From JBBQVZ01 sp963695975 (GTDB lineage Bacteria > Actinomycetota > UBA4738 > HRBIN12), in the NCBI GenBank assembly GCA_963695975.1, contig CAVOIB010000010.1, positions 124,001 to 188,000 of the forward strand: a stretch of DNA of 64,000 bases, given 5' to 3'. The translations under genes and the position numbers were made by a program. How positions within the stretch are numbered: position 1 is the first letter of the stretch; every line of letters starts with the position of its first letter. Under the pieces are notes generated by a model that made no database searches, had not been told where the DNA came from, and was given only the letters and a program-made list of their open reading frames with translations. Positions 26,076 to 35,100 of the stretch are shown here, in pieces.

Positions 26076-29000
26076 CTAGCCGGTGTCGTGCGGACCGACT
26101 CGTGCGGCCCCGGCCCCGAGCAGGTTCCGGAGCTCGGCTAAGAGGGACCCCGAGGCGTCGACCCGGACGCTTCCCACTTCGACCGGCGTGACGCCGCTCG
26201 AGGAACGGAACCGTACCTGCACGGGCGCGCTGCCCGGATGCGACTCGAGCAGTTCCTTCACCCGCGTGAGGACCGCCGGCGTGCAGGCCGCGGCGGGGAG
26301 GTCGACCTCGAGCTGCGTCGAAGCGATGTCTGCGTCCTCGGCGCCGGGGAGATCGGGCTCCCGCACCTCGGACGCTCGGATCTGCAGCTCGCGGCCGCGG
26401 AGATCGATCCGGCCGGTGACCAGCACGATCCGGTCGACCTCGATGAGGCCGGGCACGGACTCGTAGACGGACGGGAACGCGATCACCTCGGTTCCGCCGG
26501 CCAGGCCCTCCAGCCGGAACTGCGCGTACGGCTCGCCGCGCTTGGTGAACCGCCGCTGTACCGCGCCGATGATCCCGCCGATCGTCACGAGGTCGCCGTC
26601 GCCGAGCGACGAAAGGTCGGCGATCTCGTTCGACGTTTGGGCGGAGAGCGCGCCCTGAACCCCGAGGAGCGGGTGATCGGTCACGAACTGCCCGAGCATC
26701 TCCTTCTCCTCACGCAGGAGCGTCCGGCGATCGAACTCCGCCCCCTCCAGGACCTCTTCGTCGACCTCGCTCACCCCGGAATCGCCCCCGAAGAGTGAGA
26801 ACTGTCCCGCGGCCTCCGCCTTCCGTTCTGCGAGGATCGGTCCCGACACCTTGTCCTGGTTCTCGATCAATCCCCGCCGCGTGTACCCGAGCGAGTCGAA
26901 CGCGCCTGCGAAGATCAGGCTCTCCAGGACCCGCTTGGTGAGCACGGATGGCTCGACCTTCCGACAGAAGTCCGCGAACGACGTGAACGCACCCTTCGCA
27001 CGGCGAGCGTCGATGATCTGCGCCACGGCACCCCCACCGACGTTCCGCACGGCGGACAGGCCGTACCGGATCGCTCGATCGCCGCTGCGCGCCGGCGCGA
27101 AATCCTGCTCGGACTCGTTCACATCCGGAGGTAGCACCTCGATGCCCATCCCCCGGCACGCATACAGGTAGTAGGGCTTCTTGTCCTTGTCGTCCTTCAC
27201 GCTCGTGAGGATCGCGGACATGTACTCGACCGGGTGGTTCGCCTTCAGGTATGCCGTCTGGTAGGCGACGTAGCCGTACGCGCAGGCGTGAGACGCGTTG
27301 AACCCGTAGTCGGCGAACGGCACGATGAGCTCGAAGAGATCCTCCGCCATCCGGGCGGGATGCCCACGCTCCACGCATCCCCGCACGAACGCGTCGCGGT
27401 GCGGGGGCAGCAACTCGCGGATCTTCTTGCCCATGACCTTGCGGAGGGTGTCGGCTTCGCCCAGCGAGTAGCCGGCCATCGTGACCGCGACCTGCATCAC
27501 CTGCTCCTGGTACACGATGATCCCGTACGTGTCCTTCAGCACCGGCTCGAGGTCCGGGTGTGGATACGTCACGGGCTTGCGGCCGTGCTTGCGCTCCGCG
27601 TACTCGGTGTGCTGCCCCATCGACAGCAGCCCCGGGCGGTACAGGGCGACGAGCGCCATCAGGTCCTCGAAGCGGTCAGGCTCCAGCAGCTTGATCAGGC
27701 TCCGCACCCCCGGCGACTCCATCTGGAAGACGCCGGTCGTGTCGGCCCGGCGAAGCATGTCATAGGTCGGCGCATCGTCGAGCGGGACGTGGTCGATGTC
27801 GAGCTCTACCTTCCGCGACCGCAGGTGCCTCACGGTGTCGTCGATCACCGACAGGTTCCGCAGGCCCAAGAAGTCCATCTTCAGCAGGCCGAGCTGCTCG
27901 ACGCCGTGCATGTCGAACTGCGTCACCACGCGCTTCGAGTCGTCGCGGGAGTCTTTGGAGAGCTTGAGCGGCAGGTAGTTCACGAGGGGGGCGTCCCCGA
28001 TCACGACGCCGGCGGCGTGGACCGAGTCCTCGCGGCGCAGGCCTTCGAGCGCCCGCGCGGTATCGACGATCTCTTTCGCTTCCGGCTCCTTCTCGTAGGC
28101 CTCGCGGAGCTCGGGAGAGATCTCGAGAGCTCGTTCGATGGGTTCGTCTCGGCCCATGATCGCGGGCGGGTACATCTTGCAGAGCCGGTCTCCGACGATC
28201 GGCGGGAATCCCAGAACCCGCGCCGCGTCGCGGATCCCCTGCTTCCCTTTGATCGTCTGGAACGTGATGATCTGGGCGACGTGATCGGAGCCGTAGCGCT
28301 CGGTCGCGTAGCGGATCACCTCGTCTCGCCTTCGCTCGTCGAAGTCCATGTCGATGTCGGGCATCTGCCGGCGTTCCGGGTTCAAGAAGCGCTCGAAGAT
28401 CAACCCGTAGCGCAGCGGATCCAGGTCGGTGATCCGCAGGCAGAACGACACCACGGAGCCGGCCGCCGATCCACGCCCCGGTCCGACCCGGATCCCGCTT
28501 TCCCGTGCGAACCGGATCAGGTCCCAGACGATCAGGAAATACCCGGCGAACCCCATCTGGGTGATCACGGCGAGCTCGTCGTCGATCCGCGAACGGATGA
28601 CATCGGTTACGTCGACGTATCGCTCACCCGCGCCCGTGTACGTGAGCTCGCGGAGGTAGTCGTCGAGCTCCTTCCCCTGCGGAACCTCGAACCGAGGCAG
28701 GTGGAACCGCTGCTCGGCCGGCGCGCGGTCCCCGAACACCAGGTCGAGCTCGACACGCTCCGCGATCCGCAGCGTGTTGTCGCACGCCTCGGGCAGCTCC
28801 TGGAACACGCGCCGCATCTCCTGCGGGCTCTTCAGGTAGAACTGGTCGGAGTCGAACTTCAGGCGCTTCGGGTCACTCTGGAGCTTCTGCTGCTGGATGC
28901 AGAGCAGGACGTCGTGCGGTTTCGCGTCGGACCGGACCGTGTAGTGGAGGTCGTTCGTCGCGACGAGCGGGATGTCGAGCGCTCGTGCCAGAGCGAGCTG

Positions 29001-29603
29001 CTTCGGCATCAGCCGGCGCTGCTCCGGGAGGCCGTGATCCTGCAGCTCCATGTAGAAGCGGTCTGCGCCGAAGATCTCTCGGTAGCGGCCTGCAGCCTCC
29101 TCCGCGCGCCGGTCCTGGCCGGCGAGCAACAGGGTGGAGAGCTCGCTCGACAGGCATCCCGAGAGGCAGATCACGCCCTCCGCGTGCTCCGCCAGCAACT
29201 CCTTGTCCATCCGCGGTCGGTGGTAGAAGCCCTCGAGGTATGCGGCGGACACCAGCTTCAGCAGGTTGCGGTAGCCCGTCTCGTTCTCGGCTAGAAGCGT
29301 CAAGTGGTGGTACTTCTCCTCGTTCTCTCCCGGATCGCGTTCGAACCGGGAGCCGGGAGCGACGTAGGCCTCGACGCCGATGATCGGCTTGATCCCCGCG
29401 GCTCGGCCTTCCTCGAAGAAGCGGAGCGCCCCGTACATCGCGCCATGGTCGGTGACCGCAACCGCCGGCATCTCGTGCCGGTCGGCCTCGGTGAAGATCG
29501 TCGGAGCGTCCGGATGGAATTTCGGTGCCTCGATGCGTGCGGCCCCGTCGAGCAGGGAGTACTCGGAGTGGACGTGGAGGTGAACGAACCCCGTCTCCGT
29601 CAT
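26076..29603 (-). CDS. dnaE1: DNA polymerase III alpha subunit (replicative)
   Basis: The 1175-residue chromosomal replicase. The N-terminal PHP domain keeps its metal ligands (HLHVHSEYSLLDG, VTDHGAMYG, NDLHY), so it may proofread as shown for mycobacterial DnaE1. The palm carries the catalytic acids in PDIDMDFDERRRDEV near residue 420 and in KMDFLGLRNL. An OB domain (ITIGGIIGAVQRR-like) is near residue 1000. ATG at 29603 is followed at once by conserved sequence. Two inverted DnaA boxes lie 19 bp upstream. It is followed after 37 bp by the HisA-like gene. Confidence 0.97.
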   Translation of the reverse strand: MTETGFVHLHVHSEYSLLDGAARIEAPKFHPDAPTIFTEADRHEMPAVAVTDHGAMYGALRFFEEGRAAGIKPIIGVEAYVAPGSRFERDPGENEEKYHHLTLLAENETGYRNLLKLVSAAYLEGFYHRPRMDKELLAEHAEGVICLSGCLSSELSTLLLAGQDRRAEEAAGRYREIFGADRFYMELQDHGLPEQRRLMPKQLALARALDIPLVATNDLHYTVRSDAKPHDVLLCIQQQKLQSDPKRLKFDSDQFYLKSPQEMRRVFQELPEACDNTLRIAERVELDLVFGDRAPAEQRFHLPRFEVPQGKELDDYLRELTYTGAGERYVDVTDVIRSRIDDELAVITQMGFAGYFLIVWDLIRFARESGIRVGPGRGSAAGSVVSFCLRITDLDPLRYGLIFERFLNPERRQMPDIDMDFDERRRDEVIRYATERYGSDHVAQIITFQTIKGKQGIRDAARVLGFPPIVGDRLCKMYPPAIMGRDEPIERALEISPELREAYEKEPEAKEIVDTARALEGLRREDSVHAAGVVIGDAPLVNYLPLKLSKDSRDDSKRVVTQFDMHGVEQLGLLKMDFLGLRNLSVIDDTVRHLRSRKVELDIDHVPLDDAPTYDMLRRADTTGVFQMESPGVRSLIKLLEPDRFEDLMALVALYRPGLLSMGQHTEYAERKHGRKPVTYPHPDLEPVLKDTYGIIVYQEQVMQVAVTMAGYSLGEADTLRKVMGKKIRELLPPHRDAFVRGCVERGHPARMAEDLFELIVPFADYGFNASHACAYGYVAYQTAYLKANHPVEYMSAILTSVKDDKDKKPYYLYACRGMGIEVLPPDVNESEQDFAPARSGDRAIRYGLSAVRNVGGGAVAQIIDARRAKGAFTSFADFCRKVEPSVLTKRVLESLIFAGAFDSLGYTRRGLIENQDKVSGPILAERKAEAAGQFSLFGGDSGVSEVDEEVLEGAEFDRRTLLREEKEMLGQFVTDHPLLGVQGALSAQTSNEIADLSSLGDGDLVTIGGIIGAVQRRFTKRGEPYAQFRLEGLAGGTEVIAFPSVYESVPGLIEVDRIVLVTGRIDLRGRELQIRASEVREPDLPGAEDADIASTQLEVDLPAAACTPAVLTRVKELLESHPGSAPVQVRFRSSSGVTPVEVGSVRVDASGSLLAELRNLLGAGAARVGPHDTG

Positions 29604-29621
29604 CAGCCCCCGAGATCTCCC

Positions 29622-29641
29622 TTATCCACACCTGGGGATAA
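29622..29641 (+). promoter_or_regulatory. Inverted pair of DnaA boxes in the dnaE1 leader
   Basis: TTATCCACA (29622-29630) matches the DnaA box consensus exactly. Two bases further TGGGGATAA (29633-29641) is a second box in inverted orientation with one mismatch. They lie between the putative promoter and the dnaE1 start. Confidence 0.6.
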
Positions 29642-29670
29642 CTACACCCATGTGATTCCGGCGGAGCCTC

Positions 29671-29699
29671 ACCGTACGCCCGGTCCGAAGAGGCGTCAA
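29671..29699 (-). promoter_or_regulatory. Putative dnaE1 promoter
   Basis: On the minus strand TTGACG (29694-29699) and TACGGT (29671-29676) are 17 bp apart, overlapping the rluD stop. Confidence 0.45.
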
Positions 29700-30613
29700 G
29701 GTCGCAGGTCCGCGCCCTTCTCACGCTCCCCGATCGCCGCCACGACCCCGTCGAGCTCCGGTGGCAACGGCTCCTCGAGTTCGATGGGCCGTCCGGTGAT
29801 CGGATGCAGGAACGCGATCCGCCAGGCATGGAGGAACGGCCGGTGCAGGCCGAGCCGGCGAGCGTCCTCACCCGAGCCGCCGTACGTTCGGTCGCCCAGG
29901 ATCGGATGCCCGATCGCGGCGAGATGCACGCGGATCTGGTGCGTCCGGCCGGTCCGGGGGGTGGCCTCCACCAGCGTCGCTCCGCCGAAACGCTCACGGA
30001 CATCGAACCGCGTCTCCGCGCTCCGGCCGCCCTGCGCGTCGACGACGATCCGGGCGGACCTGCGTCCGAGGGCGGCTTCCACAGCGAACGCATCGTGCGC
30101 CAGCCGCCCACGGACGAGCGCCAGGTAGCGCCGTTCTACGTCGTGCCTGCGGAACATCGCCGCGAGCGCCAAGTACGCCTCGTCCGTCTTCGCGACGATC
30201 ATCAGGCCCGATGTCCCGGCGTCCAGCCGGTGCACGATCCCCGGCCGCAGTGGTCCGCCAGCCGGGGCGAGCGGCAGCCCCATGAACAGCAACCGGTTGA
30301 CGAGCGTGCCCGTCCGGCGCCGCTCGGTGGGATGTGTGACCACGCCGGCCGGCTTCGCGACGACCGCGAGGGACGCGTCCTCGAACCGGATCGGCACGGC
30401 CGGACCTTCGGGTGTCAGTGGGAGCTCCGGCACCCGGTCCAGCTCGAGCCGTTCGCCGCCTAGGAGCGAGAATGACTTGGGTCGCCGCTCCCCGTCGACC
30501 GTGACGCGACCCGCGGCGATCGCTCGTTGGATGTCTGCCCGAGTTGCGCCGCTCAGCCGGGCGAGGATGGCGTCGAGTCGGCCCGGTTCAGCCGAGAGCC
30601 GCTCAATCGGCAT
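29696..30613 (-). CDS. rluD: Ribosomal large subunit pseudouridine synthase (RluD/RluA family)
   Basis: A 305-residue RNA pseudouridine synthase. An N-terminal S4-like domain (RLDAILARLSGATRADIQRAI with RVTVDG) precedes the catalytic domain with the essential Asp in HRLDAGTSGLMIVAK, followed by RRYLALVRG and TGRTHQIRVHLA. ATG at 30613 overlaps the lspA stop by 11 bp. The lspA-rluD pairing is common in Gram-positive bacteria. The exact 23S target sites are presumed from the family. Confidence 0.93.
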   Translation of the reverse strand: MPIERLSAEPGRLDAILARLSGATRADIQRAIAAGRVTVDGERRPKSFSLLGGERLELDRVPELPLTPEGPAVPIRFEDASLAVVAKPAGVVTHPTERRRTGTLVNRLLFMGLPLAPAGGPLRPGIVHRLDAGTSGLMIVAKTDEAYLALAAMFRRHDVERRYLALVRGRLAHDAFAVEAALGRRSARIVVDAQGGRSAETRFDVRERFGGATLVEATPRTGRTHQIRVHLAAIGHPILGDRTYGGSGEDARRLGLHRPFLHAWRIAFLHPITGRPIELEEPLPPELDGVVAAIGEREKGADLRP

Positions 30614-31097
30614 GGGTGGTCGCTGCGTCGCGGCGGTCGGCGGCGACCGACGAGATCGCGAGCAGGATCGCGCCAACCACGACGGCGCTGTCGGCCACGT
30701 TGAACACCGGCCAGATGTGGACGTCGACGAAGTCCACCACGTGGCCCGTCATCCGGGGGCCCCTGAGGGCCCGGTCCGTCAGGTTGCCGAGGGCGCCTCC
30801 GAGGATCAATCCGAGGGCCACGGACGTGAGCACGCGCTCGTGATGGAAGGCCGTGACCACGATCGCCCCCGCCACCAGCAGGGAGGCTCCCACGAAGAGC
30901 CAAGGCGCGCTCTGGCCGAGGCTGAACGCCCCTCCGGAGTTCGTGGTGAATCGGAGGTCGAGCACGCCCGGGATCACGGTAACCGGAGGCCGGCCCGCCA
31001 GCGACCGCTCCGCCCACACCTTGCTCGACCGGTCCAGGAGCCACACGGCGCCGGCCGTGCCGTAGAGGATCGCGGCGGATCGCGAGCGGATCGACAT
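30603..31097 (-). CDS. lspA: Lipoprotein signal peptidase II
   Basis: A 164-residue membrane protease that removes signal peptides from prolipoproteins; this window encodes at least four likely lipoproteins. It has four hydrophobic segments. The catalytic Asp residues are in GGALGNLTDR and FNVADSAVVVG, and the conserved FTTNSGGAFSLG segment is present. It starts 5 bp after the TraR/DksA gene. Confidence 0.94.
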   Translation of the reverse strand: MSIRSRSAAILYGTAGAVWLLDRSSKVWAERSLAGRPPVTVIPGVLDLRFTTNSGGAFSLGQSAPWLFVGASLLVAGAIVVTAFHHERVLTSVALGLILGGALGNLTDRALRGPRMTGHVVDFVDVHIWPVFNVADSAVVVGAILLAISSVAADRRDAATTHAD

Positions 31098-31102
31098 CGC
31101 GG

Positions 31103-31489
31103 CTACCGCCGCGACTGGGCCTGGGCGTCCTTGATGCAGAGATCCACGTACGGCAGCGCTTTCACGCGGGCCTTCTCGATGGGCTTCCCGCAGATGTCGC
31201 AGATCCCGTACGTGCCGTCGTCCATCCGCTTGAGCGCCCGATCGATCTTGTGGAGGAGGTCGCGCACGTTGTTCTCGATAGAGAGGTCCTTCTCACGTTC
31301 GAACGTGGCCGTCCCCGCGTCGGCTGACTCGTCGTCGAGACCGACATCGCCCGATAGGTCCGACTGGCTCACGGCGAAGGAATCTTCGACGATCGTGGCT
31401 AGCTGGGTATCGAGTTCGAGTCGCTCATCTTCGAGCCGGACCCGCAGGTCACGCAGCTCGATCTTGGTGAGTTTCGTGGTCCCGGCCAT
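31103..31489 (-). CDS. TraR/DksA family zinc-finger protein
   Basis: A 128-residue DksA/TraR-type protein that may bind RNA polymerase through the secondary channel. An N-terminal coiled-coil (LTKIELRDLRVRLEDERLEL) leads to a C-terminal finger. The finger begins GICDICGKPI and ends YVDLCIKDAQ. Three of the four expected zinc Cys are present and the fourth is replaced, so zinc binding may use Asp or be lost. ATG at 31489 is followed by the conserved MAGTTKLTK-like start. It is upstream of lspA in the same operon. Confidence 0.85.
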   Translation of the reverse strand: MAGTTKLTKIELRDLRVRLEDERLELDTQLATIVEDSFAVSQSDLSGDVGLDDESADAGTATFEREKDLSIENNVRDLLHKIDRALKRMDDGTYGICDICGKPIEKARVKALPYVDLCIKDAQAQSRR

Positions 31490-31538
31490 GGTCGAGGGAG
31501 GGTAGCACAGGGGTCCTGCCGGAACCCGGAAGCGCAGC

Positions 31539-31799
31539 TCAGCGGCCCTGTAGCCGCCGTTCGAGCTCCCGTTCGGAGAGCCCCTCCACGTCGAAGATCT
31601 TGGAACGGGAGCGTGCCCCCGAACGCAGGCGAACGTCCGTTCGGGACACGCCCAGCGCGGCCGCCAGGACGCGGGCCGCCTCCTCGTTCGCCTTCCCGTT
31701 CTCGGGCACCGATCGCACGCGGACGATGGGCCCCTGGGAGCCGACCTCCACGCCTTCCCGCTGGGATCGGGGAACGACCCGCACGCCGATGCTCGCCAT
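31539..31799 (-). CDS. DUF167 family protein (YggU-like)
   Basis: An 86-residue member of the YggU/DUF167 family of unknown function, with GVRVVPRSQREGVEV and the conserved PENGKANEEAARVLAAALGV block. ATG at 31799 is preceded by TACACC only 4 bp upstream (31804-31809), so the mRNA may be nearly leaderless. It is the first gene of the operon leading to lspA and dnaE1 and diverges from the ileS T-box. Confidence 0.85.
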   Translation of the reverse strand: MASIGVRVVPRSQREGVEVGSQGPIVRVRSVPENGKANEEAARVLAAALGVSRTDVRLRSGARSRSKIFDVEGLSERELERRLQGR

Positions 31800-31872
31800 G
31801 GCGGGTGTAGCATGACCGGTCACAGGCGACGACGGGAACACGGTCGCGAGGACCGCCGAGCCAGAGCGAGCC

Positions 31873-32093
31873 GGGGATGGTGGGAGCCGGCGCCGAGCCC
31901 CTCGCGGACATCATCCCCGAGCCGCTGCCCGAACCGGGGCGGGAGGTTCCCGCACCCGCAGTAGATGCAGCCGGGCCCCGCCCGTGACCGCGGGAGGCCG
32001 TGAGCGGCCGTGAGCGGCCGGCGCTGTGAGGCGCCGGCAAGCGGGGTGGTACCGCGGGGCCTACGCCTCGTCCCTGCAAGGGACGAGGCGTTT
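31873..32093 (+). promoter_or_regulatory. T-box leader of ileS (tRNA-Ile sensing)
   Basis: A 220-nt leader ends in a canonical T-box core GGTGGTACCGCG (32045-32056). Its UGGU bulge fits the A73 discriminator of tRNA-Ile. Stem I closes with GGGGATG (31873-31879) and CATCCCC (31912-31918) next to an ATC specifier codon (31910-31912 or 31913-31915). A stem III hairpin CCGGCGC/GCGCCGG lies at 32018-32037. A perfect 11-bp terminator hairpin (32064-32074 with 32080-32090) followed by TTT competes with the antiterminator through its CGTCCC strand. Uncharged tRNA-Ile should favour read-through into ileS. Confidence 0.9.
32064..32093 (+). terminator. T-box attenuator hairpin
   Basis: An 11-bp perfect stem with loop TGCAA and a short TTT tract, 20 bp before the ileS ribosome-binding site. 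It is the terminator arm of the T-box. The weak U-run leaves some doubt about termination efficiency. Confidence 0.75.
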
Positions 32094-32127
32094 CGCATGT
32101 CGGAGGCACGGCGAAGGAGGCGATGAG

Positions 32128-35100
32128 GTGCCGCGGTTCCAGCCGGTCGACCCCAAGGTGAGCTTCCCGGAGCTCGAGCGACGCATCCTCGAGTTCTGGC
32201 GCGAGGCCGACGTGTTCCGCGCGAGCATCGAGCTTCGGAAGGACGGGCCGCTCTGGATCTTCTACGAGGGTCCGCCGACCGCTAACGGCAAGCCCGGGAT
32301 CCATCACGTCGAGCCGCGGACGTTCAAGGACGTCTATCCGCGGTTCAAGACGATGACCGGGCACTACGTCCCCCGCAAGGGCGGATGGGATTGCCACGGA
32401 CTCCCGGTCGAGCTGGAGGTCGAGAGGGAGATCGGCACCACCGGAAAGCGCGACATCGAGGCGTTCGGGATCGCCGAGTTCAACCGCCTGTGTCGCGAGT
32501 CGGTCGGACGATACGTCGACGAGTTCGAACGGCTCACGGAGCGGATCGGTTTCTGGATCGACATGTCGGACGCGTACTGGACGATGAACACCGAGTACAT
32601 CGAGAGCGTCTGGTGGTCGCTCAAGCAGCTGCACCGGCGTGGCCTCCTGGTGGAATCGGACAAGGTCACCGCGTACTGCCCGCGGTGCGGAACGGCACTC
32701 TCCGACGCGGAGGTCGCGATGGGCTACCGCACCGTCGAGGATCCGAGCATCTTCGTGAGGTTCGAGCTGCTCGACGTTCCCGCACGGCCCGAGTTGGTCG
32801 GAGCGTCGCTCCTCGTGTGGACGACCACGCCGTGGACGCTCCCATCCAACACCGGCGCCGCGGTGCTCGCCTCCGGGACCTACGCCGAGGTCGAGCACGA
32901 TGGCGACCGACTGATCCTGCATCAGGCGTTGGTCGAACCCGTCCTCGGTATCGATCAGACGCCTAGAGGGATCGACGGCTCCGATCTCGTCGGCGCCACC
33001 TACCGACCCCTCTATGCGAACGTCGAGGGCGCCCACGCGGTCGTCGCCGGGGACTTCGTCTCGACTGAGGACGGCACGGGGATCGTGCACATCGCGCCGG
33101 CGTTCGGGGCCGAGGACCTGGCGGTCGGCCGGGAACAGGGGTGGCCGGTCTTCAAGCCCGTCGACGACGCCGGCCGGTTCAACGAATCGGCACCTCCCTT
33201 CGTCCGTGGGCTCTTCGTGAAGGATGCCGACCCCGCGATCGTCGAGGACCTTCGCGAGCGCGGCCTGCTATTGCGGGAGACGACGATCGAGCACTCGTAC
33301 CCGTTCTGCTGGCGGTGCGGTACGCCGCTCCTCTACTTCGCGCGTTCGACATGGTACGCGCGCACGACCGCGGTCAAGGAGCGCCTCCTCGGCGTGAACG
33401 ATGCGGTCAACTGGTTCCCCGACCACATCAAGCACGGGCGCTACGGCGACTGGCTCGAGAACAACGTGGACTGGGCGGTCGGTCGCGAGCGCTACTGGGG
33501 AACGCCGCTCCCGCTCTGGCGATGCGGCGCCGGGCACGTCACGCCGATGGGCTCCCTCGCGGAGCTGGGCGAGCGGGCCGGACGAGACGTGTCGGACATC
33601 GATCCGCACCGGCCGTTCATCGATGAGGTGACGTTCACCTGTCCGGAGGACGGCTGCGATCACATCGCCACGCGGGTCCCGGAGGTGATCGACACCTGGT
33701 ACGACTCTGGTGCGATGCCCTTCGCGCAGTGGGGCTACCACCCGGATCTCGGCCGCGGCGAGGAGATGTTCCGTGAGCGGTTCCCCGCCGACTTCATCTC
33801 CGAAGCGATCGACCAGACGAGAGGCTGGTTCTACACGCTCATGGCCGAGGGCGTGCTGCATTTCGACGAGATCGCGTATCGCAACGTGGTGTGCCTCGGG
33901 CATCTCGTGGCGGCGGACGGGAAGAAGATGTCCAAGTCCTTGGGGAACGCCCTCGACCCTTGGGAGGTCCTCGACCGACAAGGCGCGGACGCGCTCCGCT
34001 GGTTCATGATCTCGAGCGGTTCCCCTTGGGCTTCCAGGCGGATCAGCCACGACGTGCTCGACGAGATCGTTCGTAGTTTCTTGCTGACGCTCTGGAACGT
34101 CTACGCGTTCTTCGTCACGTACGCGAACGCCGAGGGCTTCGATCCCGCCGTTCCGGGGCCGCCGGCGCAGGCCAGGCCGGCGCTCGATCGGTGGGCGCTC
34201 TCCCAGCTCGCGCGCACGGTCCGGGAGGCGCGCGAAGGACTCGAGGCCTACGACGCGACGGCCGGCGCGCGACGGATCGCCGCGTTCGTCGACGACCTGT
34301 CCAACTGGTACGTGCGCCGGGCCCGCCGGCGCTTCTGGAGCCCCGCCGGCGCGGGAGGCGACGACGCCCGTGCCGCGTTCCACACGCTCCACACGGCGCT
34401 CGTGACCCTCGCCCAGCTCCTGGCGCCATTCACGCCCTTCGTCGCGGAGGAACTGTGGAGGAATCTCGCGGTCGGCGACCAGAGCGTTCCTCCCTCCGTG
34501 CACCTCTCTGACTACCCGATCCCCGATGACGGCACGGTCGACGACGGCCTCGACGACGCGATGTCCGCGGCGCGCTCGATCGTCGAGCTCGGCCGGCGGG
34601 TCCGCGTCGAGACGAAGACCCGTACGCGCCAGCCGCTCTCCGAGGCCGTCGTCCACCTGTCGGGCGGCCACGCGGGGCTTTCGCAGGTGCTCCCGCTCGT
34701 GGCGGAGGAGCTCAACGTGAAGGAGGTCGTGTTCGCCGAGTCCGAGGAGTCGTTCGGTCGCTGGCGGGCCAAGCCCAACTACAAGGCGCTCGGGCCGAGG
34801 CTCGGCCCACGGGTGAAGGAGGTCGCCGAGCATCTGGCGCACGACCAGGGAACGCTCGCGGCTGCGCTCGCGGCCGGTGACGTCGCGACGATCTCGCTGG
34901 CCGACGGTTCGTCCCTCTCGCTCACGCCCGATGACGTCGACCTCGCCCAGGAGGTACCGGAAGGGTGGGGGGCGGCCTCCGACGGAGGGTTCACCGTGGC
35001 GCTCGACCTCGAACTCACCGACGACCTGCGGACCGAGGGGCTGGCCCGCGAGCTCGTACGGGTCGCGCAGGACGCCCGGAAGGCCGCGGGGCTGCACGTG

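Noticed and set aside
21071..29294. Very long open frames on the plus strand opposite livK-trp genes and dnaE1 (for example 21071-23671 and 27234-29294)
   Set aside because: High GC makes antisense frames stay open. The translations are rich in Arg, His and Asp without any domain, while the minus-strand frames match known families throughout.
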